Below are positions 55,272-64,000 of a stretch of 64,000 nt of DNA, piece by piece (positions within the stretch are counted from its first letter, which is position 1; each line of letters starts with the position of its first letter). The position numbers and the translations under genes are program-made. This DNA is from JBLIRR01 sp049472395 (lineage in GTDB: Bacteria; SZUA-182; DTGQ01; JBLIRR01), in NCBI GenBank assembly GCA_049472395.1, contig JBLIRR010000011.1, positions 1 to 64,000 of the forward strand, given 5' to 3'. Under the pieces are notes generated by a model. The model saw only the letters and a list, made by a program, of their open reading frames with translations, searched no databases and had not been told where the DNA came from.

Positions 55272-55931
55272 TTAAAATTCCAGTAATATCCCCATAGAAT
55301 AAAAATAACCACTTATATCGTGGCCATCCAAATTACCAAAGTTATCAACGTTGGTATATCTGCCTTCAAAGAAAAGATAGGCCGCATTAATTCCAAATTT
55401 CTCATCCAAATCAAGGTCCGATTCTTCATCAGGAATGAAATAATTAAGCATTAATTGCCCTCCTAATGTGAGATGATACCCATATCGGTGAAAACGAACA
55501 GTGGGCTCCTGACGCTCTTTACAATAGATATAATCAAATCCTATACCACCATAGGGGACAAGAAATTGTTTATCTGCATATCTCAGCTTATAATTGAGAG
55601 AAATATCTACAGGCAACATATAAATATAATTATATAAAGTCGTAATCGCATTGGGATCATCTTCATTGGTTCGCTCCCATGATTCACGGAGATAATTGAC
55701 CCCTAAGCTCACTTCAGTTGAATTGAGAAATTCATATTTAGCTTCCAAACCGCCGAAAAAAGAATACCGTCGTTGGGCCGACCCCTCTTGCCACCAGGTT
55801 CTATGATCGGGGAAATACCATCCCCATTTTGGCTCTATTGCCATATCATGCGTCTTTGATTTTGCACACACCGTCACTGGAAACAGCATAATCAGAATAA
55901 TTACACAATAATATTTTCTCACATTAACCAC
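55272..55931 (-). CDS. Small outer-membrane beta-barrel protein
   Basis: 219 residues with a signal peptide (about 1-23; MVNVRKYY then a hydrophobic core and a cut near VCA). The mature part alternates polar and hydrophobic residues in strands rich in Tyr and Phe and ends with Phe in YSMGILLEF, the usual BamA-recognised C-terminus. It resembles OmpW/OmpA-barrel-like proteins of 8 strands. It starts 13 bases after the stop of the giant protein gene upstream, so the two are probably co-transcribed. Substrate or partner unknown. Confidence 0.65.
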   Translation of the reverse strand: MVNVRKYYCVIILIMLFPVTVCAKSKTHDMAIEPKWGWYFPDHRTWWQEGSAQRRYSFFGGLEAKYEFLNSTEVSLGVNYLRESWERTNEDDPNAITTLYNYIYMLPVDISLNYKLRYADKQFLVPYGGIGFDYIYCKERQEPTVRFHRYGYHLTLGGQLMLNYFIPDEESDLDLDEKFGINAAYLFFEGRYTNVDNFGNLDGHDISGYFYSMGILLEF

Positions 55932-55944
55932 TCCCTTGTTACGA

Positions 55945-58900
55945 TCAATTTAATATGTAAATGAAACAACCGTTATTATCATCCGGCAAACTGGGATCAA
56001 ATATGCCTGAGCCCGGAATTTTTGGATTTTCAGTATCCGGACCAATTGCTCCTCTGCCTTCCGTGTATCTATAAAGACCGGCATTGGTAGCAACCCACAG
56101 CCGACTCTTTTTATCCTTGGTGATATCTAAAATAATATTAATTTCTGATTCTGAACCATTATCCATAGCCTCATTGGTAAAAAGGGTCCAGGTATTTGCT
56201 CTTATATTATAACAACTTAATCCTGCTTCTCCGGTAGCTTGTCCATTCACATATACCTGCGATCCTATCCAAAGTTCATGTTCTTGATTATCCAGATACA
56301 GGCTGGTCACCCGATCACCTGCCATCTTTCCATTGGTATTCGATGAAGTATACTTTTCAATCCATTCCCCTCTACTTCGGTCATATCGACAAAGTCCGCT
56401 CATCGTCCCCACCCACGTATCTCCGTAACTATCTGTTGCGATATCACTAATTAACTCAACATCAAAATGCTCATTTTCCTCATTATGCCTCACGAGCACC
56501 TCTTCTGAATAGGGATCGATGACAATTATGCCCCGGCATATATTATTATCATTCATGGCTACCCAAAGATTACCATCCCTGTCAAAATTCAATGCTCTCA
56601 CATAACTACATCCCTGCCCCCCTAAAATATCAGGGTCAATGCTTCTCCATAGAACACCATCGAACGTGCTCAATCCCACTTTATACGTAGTGGCACCTGT
56701 GTTGTCAGTTTCAAGTTTCATTGATCCGATCCACAGAGTATCGTGTGTATCTTGTGCTAATGCCGTAATGAGATCACCTGACAATTTAACTCCCGGATCT
56801 GCCTCTTTATACGAGGTAAACTGATCCCTTGAGATATCATATTTCATTAATCCTTGATTTTGATAATATATACTTCCAGACCACATAATATTATTATCAT
56901 CGATCAGTAGAGTGGAAATAGAATACACGGAATCTGTGTCATTTTTTGTCAGATAGCCATCCCAGCTATTACTATCAAGCATAGCTATTCCACCCGGATC
57001 ATTACTATCTAATGAATGGTAAAATGAGCCGGACCACACGCGATCAGCACTATCGATCGCCACAGAAAGAACAGTATTACTACTGAGACCACTTTGCTGC
57101 GTATAGTTTACCCATTCAGGCCCTATGTCACTCTCATCCCCTGTGACATCACCGCCTGTATCACCACCTGTCTCGCCGGTATCATCTTCAGTACCTCCGC
57201 TGCCACCAGTTGTGTCCTGCCAATCGGTCTGCTGCAGTATATATTCACCGGAAGCCCCGAATATTTCTCGATCATCAACAGCGAAATAAAATTTATAGCC
57301 AACTTGGTGGGAAGAAGAAAAATTGATGGGGATTGTAAGAGTATAGGTAACTCCCTCCTCATAATCCACATTATTGAGATCAACTGGGGTCATAGGTATT
57401 CGTAGGCTATTGCTAAAATTGCCATCCCCATCAGAATCAAGCATCAACTGGCTTTCATCAGGAGAAATACCTTTACTGCTTTTATAGCCAACTTTAAATT
57501 CAAATTCAGCTCCATTAGGTCCTTCTGCACGATCTACTCCATTGGTGTAGTTATCTATCCAATAGAGTAATTCGCTAAATTCCTTAAGCCAGAGAACTTC
57601 GCTTGCCTCTCCTGTAATCTGCTGATTATCAATGGTAAATTGAAAGCGATATTTTATCTCTTCCCTCTGAGAAAAATCTATTGTAGAGGCCATGATCTGA
57701 TAAAAAAACACCTTTCCATTACGATAATCCTTATCATTTGGATCCTGCATTTTCATAATAAATTTTTCATCACTATCAAATGTATCATTGCCATTAACAT
57801 CACACAATAAAAGACAATCGTTAGAATCTACATTGATATCATAATTACTTTTAAATCCCACTCTAAATATATATTCTTCTATATCTGAGCCTACTCTTAG
57901 CTCTTTTACGCCATCCGGATAATTAACAGGATCCACCCAATAGAGTATACCAGGATATTTTTGGAGGTTATACACAATATCAGGAATTCCTGGAACCTGT
58001 GTATTATTTTCTGTAAAATAAAATTTATACCCAATTTCTCCCTCTACCGGAAAATTGATCGTAGTGCCATTTACTACAGCTATATATTCTTTTCCCTCTG
58101 TATATTGGCCATTATTGGGGAAGGGCCCCATGCTTACTTTTTTTCTGCTCTCAAAGCTTCCATCACCGTCTGAATCCAGTAACAGGTGATGTCCATTAGG
58201 ATCTAAGGCTGCATTATCAATACTTTTATACCCTATTTTAAATTCATACTGACCTCCGTCAGGTCCTGGGCTATATTTTACGCCATCGATATAATCATTA
58301 GGCTCAATCCAAAAGAGCACCTCAGAAACATCTTGTGTAAATAAACCATTTGAGGTGCCAATCCATACCCTTCCCTTTTTATCCTTAATGATATCATTGG
58401 TAATCGTTTGATCCATGATCTCCCTGGAGAGAAGACTCCATCCGTTGAGAGTGTCATGAAGACAATGCAGGCCAATTTCTCTGGAAGAGCTGTTATATGT
58501 TTGCATCCATATCTCTTGAGTGAGCTTGTCAATAAAAAGATTAGTTATGGTATCTCCTGTCATCATGCCATTCGTGTTTGAGGAATTATACTCTGCCACC
58601 CAATCACCCTTTCTATAGTCATAATGAAAAAGCCCCGCAATAGTACCAATCCAGATATCACCATTATAATCTTTATCGATTACACTCACATTGGTCACAA
58701 TATCATAATAATTATCTTCATCGAAGCGTTCTATGACAGTATGTGAAGTGGGATCAAAAACCATTATTTCCGGTTTTAGCTCAATTTCAGCACTCGTCCT
58801 GTAATTAAAACTGACGATCCACACATATCCCCGGCCATCTATGGCAAGGTGTGAAATGTATCTTCCTTGAAAAACATTATCAGGATCAAAAACCGCCCAT

Positions 58901-59508
58901 GTATCCCCTTCATATTTGCATAATTTACAGTAATAGTCTTGTTGCGCTTCATCACTGCCGGATAACCCTGCCCATAACTCACCTTCTTCAGACACTGCAA
59001 GTGCCGTAAATAACCCGAATGCTATTTTGTCATATATTTCGCTGTAATCATAAAATATCTTTTTCAATTCCTTTTTGTGAGTATCATAGCTGACTAATCC
59101 CGCACCAAGTATTGTTTGATTGGCATCATTCAAGTAAATTGCCCCATTGGCCCACATTATATCATTGTTGTCAATTGAAATATTAATTACAGGATAAATA
59201 GAAACAGGATCAGCACTTTCTTTATCCTTGGTCAAATAATGATACCACTCGCTACCGTCATACATAGTGATTCCACCGGGATCACTCGTTGGGTCGCCTG
59301 TATTATACCCGGTCCCAATCCAAATACTGTCATTACTATCTGCTGCCAGGGAATATACCATATTATTTGAAAGACCATCTTCCATATCATATCGTATCCA
59401 GCCAGTATCTCCACGTACAGTCCCAGCCTTTAATATAAACGTACACATAAAACAGCACAATATCACACAATATACACTATTTATTATAAACTTTTTCATA
59501 TTTAACAT
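55945..59508 (-). CDS. Giant secreted two-propeller protein with CFI motif
   Basis: 1187 residues. Signal peptide about 1-33 (ATG at 59508, or 59499 for MKKF; AAAGGG upstream). The N-terminal propeller (about 34-400) is made of Reg_prop-like blades (IWIGTGYN, VWIGTSNGLF). Three beta-sandwich repeats of about 105 residues, each with a LLDSDGDG-type calcium loop, follow (about 402-765), then a Gly/Thr/Asp linker. A second propeller (about 800-1160) repeats the order of the first. The protein ends NNGCFIYILN. It is 27 bases downstream of the last giant protein gene, so they are probably in one operon. Confidence 0.78.
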   Translation of the reverse strand: MLNMKKFIINSVYCVILCCFMCTFILKAGTVRGDTGWIRYDMEDGLSNNMVYSLAADSNDSIWIGTGYNTGDPTSDPGGITMYDGSEWYHYLTKDKESADPVSIYPVINISIDNNDIMWANGAIYLNDANQTILGAGLVSYDTHKKELKKIFYDYSEIYDKIAFGLFTALAVSEEGELWAGLSGSDEAQQDYYCKLCKYEGDTWAVFDPDNVFQGRYISHLAIDGRGYVWIVSFNYRTSAEIELKPEIMVFDPTSHTVIERFDEDNYYDIVTNVSVIDKDYNGDIWIGTIAGLFHYDYRKGDWVAEYNSSNTNGMMTGDTITNLFIDKLTQEIWMQTYNSSSREIGLHCLHDTLNGWSLLSREIMDQTITNDIIKDKKGRVWIGTSNGLFTQDVSEVLFWIEPNDYIDGVKYSPGPDGGQYEFKIGYKSIDNAALDPNGHHLLLDSDGDGSFESRKKVSMGPFPNNGQYTEGKEYIAVVNGTTINFPVEGEIGYKFYFTENNTQVPGIPDIVYNLQKYPGILYWVDPVNYPDGVKELRVGSDIEEYIFRVGFKSNYDINVDSNDCLLLCDVNGNDTFDSDEKFIMKMQDPNDKDYRNGKVFFYQIMASTIDFSQREEIKYRFQFTIDNQQITGEASEVLWLKEFSELLYWIDNYTNGVDRAEGPNGAEFEFKVGYKSSKGISPDESQLMLDSDGDGNFSNSLRIPMTPVDLNNVDYEEGVTYTLTIPINFSSSHQVGYKFYFAVDDREIFGASGEYILQQTDWQDTTGGSGGTEDDTGETGGDTGGDVTGDESDIGPEWVNYTQQSGLSSNTVLSVAIDSADRVWSGSFYHSLDSNDPGGIAMLDSNSWDGYLTKNDTDSVYSISTLLIDDNNIMWSGSIYYQNQGLMKYDISRDQFTSYKEADPGVKLSGDLITALAQDTHDTLWIGSMKLETDNTGATTYKVGLSTFDGVLWRSIDPDILGGQGCSYVRALNFDRDGNLWVAMNDNNICRGIIVIDPYSEEVLVRHNEENEHFDVELISDIATDSYGDTWVGTMSGLCRYDRSRGEWIEKYTSSNTNGKMAGDRVTSLYLDNQEHELWIGSQVYVNGQATGEAGLSCYNIRANTWTLFTNEAMDNGSESEINIILDITKDKKSRLWVATNAGLYRYTEGRGAIGPDTENPKIPGSGIFDPSLPDDNNGCFIYILN

Positions 59509-59535
59509 TTACCCTTTATCATTATCAATTTTTTC

Positions 59536-62500
59536 TTAAAGTATACCAATAAAGCACCCCTCTCCCTCTACCTTTCTATATACCTTTTTATAGTCCTCTG
59601 GAGTGCCCGTGGTAAAAGAAAATTCATATGCCTCTGGAATATTCTTCCCCTCTGCATCCTGAGCCTCCTCTGAAATAGCGACAGCATATAATTGGTCATA
59701 GCGTAACTCATTCACTTTAATAATCATAGTAGTACTATCAGAACTCCATACAATGGTACTTTCTACCTCTGGAGTAATAATGAGTGCTGCCTCTGTCGAC
59801 GTATGATCCATAGCTTTATTAAAGCGAATCATTATTTCAAGCTCCTCTATGGACTCATTTGTTTCGCCATGAGAGGGGGAAGTCTGTGCCACCGTTAACA
59901 GGGCATTTGGTTCCACTGTCGTAAAGCTTAATATTTTGGCCATCTCCAGGCTATTTCCCGCAGAATCTTTTGCATCAGTTGAAATCTGAACTAAATATGA
60001 GGTAGCACTATCCAATTGCGGAGGGCTGCAAATTAATACGCTATTGCCATCCTGCCAATTAAAATCCATTTCACTCACCAAGGCCCCTGTTGTAAGATAG
60101 GCAAGGCTAAACGCTGCTTCAGTGGCAGCTTTGTCCATTGGTTCGGAAAACCTCACCTCAATAGCAGTAGTCAAGGCAACACTGGTTGCCAGATCTTGGG
60201 GCATTATTGATTCTATTTCTGGTTGGATATCATCAGCCATCAATAATCCCTTGTCTGTTCCGATACATACACGCTCTTCACTATAGGCAAAGGAGGTGAG
60301 TTGTGCATCTTCCCATTGACTAGGAACAAATAAAGAAGCCCACTGTGTCCCCTCAGGTTCAAACGGATTAAACACACTTGCCCTGTTGTTCGAGCTTAAT
60401 ACGCCAAGAGAACCTTCGTGGGTTATCTGTATATCAATGACTCCTGTATCAGGCACCACCGTATTTGTCGTATCATAGCCATATTCAACATACACTGAAT
60501 CCCCGGAATCGGGAGAATAACGGATAAGACCAGGATTATTATACGGATCTTCATCGTCGTCAGCCAAGCCGAGCCATAAATCCCCATTAGAATCAATAGC
60601 AATGGAATTGATAGCTCTGTGAAAGCTTGATACCGTCTGATCAATTGTCCATGCACTTGGATTCCAAGGATCCATGGCATTGTCTAACACAATCAAATTC
60701 CCCTCATCTGTACCGAACCACATATTCCCGTTCGGGGCTCTCCCAATTGAGGTAAAGCTTTCGTTTTGGGGGAGTTTCTCTATGTGTGTCGCTTCATAGG
60801 CTGTCCATATCCAGTTATTACTTATTTTATTGTAATACCCCAACCCAAGACCTTTGTTTGTTGCAATCCAGACCCACATAGTGGTATCATTTTCAGACGT
60901 TGAAACAAGAATATCATTCACAAAATTAGACGGAATTTCAGGATTAGAGGGTGATTGATATATCTGCCATTGCCCGTTATACATTGAAGCTACTCCTCCG
61001 GCATAACTATTCATAAGGTTCTGCGAATCTGGCTCCATAGCCATCCATAACCTGCCCTCTCTATCAAAGAGCATTTTATTTACGATACTGTCATCTAACC
61101 AGCTCTCATATATATCCTCACTCCTCAACGATGTCCAAAGGGAGTGCGCTTCATCATAATAACTGATCGCTGCATCCTCATAGCTCTCAATGGGCCGCGC
61201 AGCAATCCATAAGCCTCCCGTTAAATCATATGTCATAGCAGTAATATGGCTTCCGGCAAGATCACCGAATGCATTCGATGAGTTGACAAGGGGTCTATAG
61301 TGGTACTCAGGAGATGCGACAGTGGTAAAATAATTTACATAATTATTGCCGATCATTACTGTATATCCTCTCCCATATGAAAGGGAGGAGGAAGGGATAA
61401 AGGATAATGTTGCATCTTGATTCCCCCATAAAAACTCACCCTCAATACATCCAGTGGCGGTACTCACACAAAATGTTTCCTCCACCAACACTCTGTCCAT
61501 TGGCTCCTCAAATTCAATTATTATTCGTGAAGTAACCGGCACATGAGTATCATTTTCCGCCGGATAAAGAGTAGTTATTGGCAAAGCTTGCCCTTCAGTA
61601 GTAAAATCAAATCTGAATAAAGGATATAACGCATGATTCGCCGCATCGCGTGTCTGTGTGTCTATCACTATTTCATACGTTGTACTGGAAAATAAATCCC
61701 TGCCCGGCCTAAAGCTCATCGTAGTGCTATTCTCCCACACAAAACTCCCTTCTACTTTTGGGGTAATATGAAATGCTGTCTCAACACTGCCATGATTCAT
61801 TGGCTCAGAGAAAATAATACTTATATCATTAGAAAGAGCTACATTAACCGCATGATTCTGCGGGGAGGTAACAACAATATGCGAAGGGATAATATCGCAC
61901 TTTATCCGCCCTTGATCTGTACCCACCCAAATATTACCGTTGCTGTCAAAATCCATATCATTGATTCTTATCCCCTGAAGATCAGAAGATAGAGTATAGG
62001 TATGCCATCCAAAAAAAGATGTGTTGTAGGAGACCAACCGGTAATGCCCATTCTGGGCTCTCACAATCATCCAGATGTGGGATGTATGCTTGTCAGCTAA
62101 AATCGCACTTACCATCTCATTATCTGCTATAGCTTCGTCCCTTTGTCTATACGTGGCGGGATTATTAATATCATACTCAATAAGGCCTCGATTAGTTGTT
62201 CCTATCCAGAATTTCCCCCTGTCTGGATCAACTAAATGAAGCGCCCTAATAGAGCAAAACTTTTCATTTATAGTATGACTATTATCAATAATGCATTCCC
62301 AGGCATTCGGATCATCCGGTCCTAAAGCGGTGTTCAGGCGAATAATATTACTGGTTGATTCCCCTGCCCCAAATAATATTCCGCTTCTCTCATTTCCGGC
62401 AATGGAATTAAATGAACTCCATTCAAGCAATGGGACATCAATATTCATATGACTCACATTATATGTCGTCCATACCCACTCTTCTCCATTTTTTACACCA

Positions 62501-64000
62501 ACACAGATTCCTTTATCAGTCAGAAGCCATACCCTGTCATTCTCATCAATCATTAAGGCGTTTACATTATTATCTGCAAAACTGAGGGGATCAAGAGTAT
62601 CATACTGATATGCATGCCAGTGACCCAATTCATCTCGCATGGATACTCCACCTTGTCCCCCATCACCAGCACCCGTCGCTATCCAAAGACGTCCTTTGCT
62701 GTCAAAATCCATGGCATGAATTGTATTACTTACAAGAACATTTCTCGAATTGGGATCATCGAGCTCATGAGGGTCATCAAAAGCGCGATAAAGGGTCAAT
62801 CCTTGTCCATCAAAGTAGCTCACCCCCCCTCCGCTTGTCCCTGGTGCGTCGGAATCGGCAAGCCCGATCCAAAAATTTCCTTCATCATCCAATAAAATAG
62901 AAGAAATATACCCGTCTAGTAATGATTGCCCAAAGGGTTGCTCTACCCAAAAAGGCTCGGTTCCTGAATAAAACGTCCATGAAAACTGGCCACTCTCAAG
63001 GGGCTGCTCATCCAATGAGAGAACATTATCAGGCTCTCTCAATCCGAAACTATATACTCTTTCATAAAGAAATTCATTCTGGTCGGGGTAAAAAATCATC
63101 CGTGTATTATCGTCATACCATTTAAAATCATCGGGGCCTGCACCTATCTCACCATCTGGGTCGAGGTGAAGATAAAAGGCATTTTCCACTGACTGAGTGT
63201 TCATTGGCCTATCAAACTCCATGATAATAAGATCTATTTTCTCAAACGCATCCATAGCCTCGGCAGGAAAAACCCTTTCTATTCGAGGTCTCTCAGTAAA
63301 TCCATCAGTAGTAAAATGAAGAGTAAAAGGGGCATTCTTAAGGAGATTCCCCGCACGATCATAAGCTTCCACTATCTTTATTGAATGAAAGGGTTCATTC
63401 CGATCAAATAGTATATTTTCCATAATGACCACGGTGTTATTGCTGTCCCAATAATACGCTCCTGAAGGAATCGGCTGATATGAATCTATCAAAGCTGAAA
63501 AACTATTCGGATCCATAGGTTCAGAGAAGGTTATATGGATTGTCACATTAGGATCTTGATCGGGATCTTCAATGGGAATAAGTGCATTTTGGACAGGTAC
63601 TGTGGCTATTACCTCTGGTGACGCTTTTGTGGTAAACTTGAAAAAATGTATCTCTCTATTCGGATCTATCCCATCTTCACTATAATGCACATGAATGGAA
63701 TAAGTATATTCAGAATTCGAATCTAGATTGAGAGTCGGCTGGGGAATAATTGAAATGTCCATATATTTAGGTGTATCTGGATCGATACTATTCGGATCAA
63801 TTTCATAGTCTTCTTGATTTATGTGGGTCAGTATTCCTTCCGGGCTCTCATAGAGATTTATTTCAAAAAAAAGGGGATAGCTGCTCTCAGGACCATCTGC
63901 GGTTACAATAGCCGGATCCACTATAGACCAGTCTAAAGGTTGGTTAAAATGTATGGTAATAGGAGAATCTGTTGTGACATCCCTTTGCATGTGCGAGGGA
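59536..64000 (-). CDS. Giant secreted Big_5/propeller protein with CFI motif, 5' end outside the window
   Basis: At least 1484 residues; the frame remains open to position 64000, so the N-terminus with its signal peptide is missing and the ATG at 63990 is not the start. Ig-like domains of the SbsA/Big_5 type (FSEPMNHGSVETAF pattern, with aromatic TFTT ends) alternate with two Reg_prop-like propellers (about 365-680 and 900-1265; IWVGTDQG, LWLGLADDD). About seven Ig domains are visible: three at the N-terminus, two between the propellers and two after. The C-terminus is EGEGCFIGIL. It heads the group of genes running to 55272. Confidence 0.75.
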   Translation of the reverse strand, partial: PSHMQRDVTTDSPITIHFNQPLDWSIVDPAIVTADGPESSYPLFFEINLYESPEGILTHINQEDYEIDPNSIDPDTPKYMDISIIPQPTLNLDSNSEYTYSIHVHYSEDGIDPNREIHFFKFTTKASPEVIATVPVQNALIPIEDPDQDPNVTIHITFSEPMDPNSFSALIDSYQPIPSGAYYWDSNNTVVIMENILFDRNEPFHSIKIVEAYDRAGNLLKNAPFTLHFTTDGFTERPRIERVFPAEAMDAFEKIDLIIMEFDRPMNTQSVENAFYLHLDPDGEIGAGPDDFKWYDDNTRMIFYPDQNEFLYERVYSFGLREPDNVLSLDEQPLESGQFSWTFYSGTEPFWVEQPFGQSLLDGYISSILLDDEGNFWIGLADSDAPGTSGGGVSYFDGQGLTLYRAFDDPHELDDPNSRNVLVSNTIHAMDFDSKGRLWIATGAGDGGQGGVSMRDELGHWHAYQYDTLDPLSFADNNVNALMIDENDRVWLLTDKGICVGVKNGEEWVWTTYNVSHMNIDVPLLEWSSFNSIAGNERSGILFGAGESTSNIIRLNTALGPDDPNAWECIIDNSHTINEKFCSIRALHLVDPDRGKFWIGTTNRGLIEYDINNPATYRQRDEAIADNEMVSAILADKHTSHIWMIVRAQNGHYRLVSYNTSFFGWHTYTLSSDLQGIRINDMDFDSNGNIWVGTDQGRIKCDIIPSHIVVTSPQNHAVNVALSNDISIIFSEPMNHGSVETAFHITPKVEGSFVWENSTTMSFRPGRDLFSSTTYEIVIDTQTRDAANHALYPLFRFDFTTEGQALPITTLYPAENDTHVPVTSRIIIEFEEPMDRVLVEETFCVSTATGCIEGEFLWGNQDATLSFIPSSSLSYGRGYTVMIGNNYVNYFTTVASPEYHYRPLVNSSNAFGDLAGSHITAMTYDLTGGLWIAARPIESYEDAAISYYDEAHSLWTSLRSEDIYESWLDDSIVNKMLFDREGRLWMAMEPDSQNLMNSYAGGVASMYNGQWQIYQSPSNPEIPSNFVNDILVSTSENDTTMWVWIATNKGLGLGYYNKISNNWIWTAYEATHIEKLPQNESFTSIGRAPNGNMWFGTDEGNLIVLDNAMDPWNPSAWTIDQTVSSFHRAINSIAIDSNGDLWLGLADDDEDPYNNPGLIRYSPDSGDSVYVEYGYDTTNTVVPDTGVIDIQITHEGSLGVLSSNNRASVFNPFEPEGTQWASLFVPSQWEDAQLTSFAYSEERVCIGTDKGLLMADDIQPEIESIMPQDLATSVALTTAIEVRFSEPMDKAATEAAFSLAYLTTGALVSEMDFNWQDGNSVLICSPPQLDSATSYLVQISTDAKDSAGNSLEMAKILSFTTVEPNALLTVAQTSPSHGETNESIEELEIMIRFNKAMDHTSTEAALIITPEVESTIVWSSDSTTMIIKVNELRYDQLYAVAISEEAQDAEGKNIPEAYEFSFTTGTPEDYKKVYRKVEGEGCFIGIL

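Overview
The window comes from an AT-rich (roughly 38-40% GC by eye), diderm bacterium. It has outer-membrane beta-barrel proteins, a lipobox lipoprotein and very long secreted beta-propeller proteins. TTG and GTG start codons are common. There are no tRNA or rRNA genes and no CRISPR array. Housekeeping gene order is ordinarily bacterial (ffh-rpsP-khpA-rimM-trmD-rplS-rnhB-yraN; yebC-ruvC-ruvA-ruvB), while the secreted proteins look like those of uncultured candidate-phylum bacteria. I cannot name the phylum from the sequence.

Left part (1-11.3 kb): a decayed PIN-like remnant; a GC-rich island carrying the C-terminal tRNA-binding part of methionyl-tRNA synthetase; a secreted Trp/Pro/Tyr-rich protein; a small HExxH protein; an RqcH/NFACT ribosome-quality-control protein; a 14-repeat FG-GAP secreted protein; and Lon protease. 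From 11.4 to 20.2 kb there are a DnaJ-like co-chaperone, a glucose-1-phosphate thymidylyltransferase, a receiver-plus-DHp protein joined to ffh by a TAATG overlap, the ribosome/translation operon, and an M23 peptidase behind a near-consensus sigma-70 promoter.

Middle part (20.2-33.9 kb, minus strand): eleven closely spaced genes in one direction. Transcription runs EF-G-like, yebC, ruvC, ruvA, ruvB, then an ECF sigma factor, a soluble zinc-finger anti-sigma-like protein, a CHAT protease fused through a membrane helix to a CsgG-like domain, a TPR/CsgG lipoprotein, a large secreted protein and a FadL/PorV-type outer-membrane barrel. The last six genes look like an envelope-to-transcription signalling module and are the best candidate here for an undescribed system. 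A histidine kinase, dnaJ-htrA, an OleA-like thiolase next to bioA, and a large hybrid histidine kinase that has lost its phospho-acceptor histidine follow up to 45.2 kb.

Right part (45.2-64 kb): RecD2-like helicase, GDP-mannose dehydratase and GDP-fucose synthase, then three giant secreted beta-propeller proteins and a small outer-membrane barrel, with a repeat-filled intergenic region at 54.8-55.3 kb. These three giant proteins and the FG-GAP protein all carry Cys-Phe-Ile close to the C-terminus, which looks like a shortened form of a C-terminal 'CFI box' sorting or anchoring tag.
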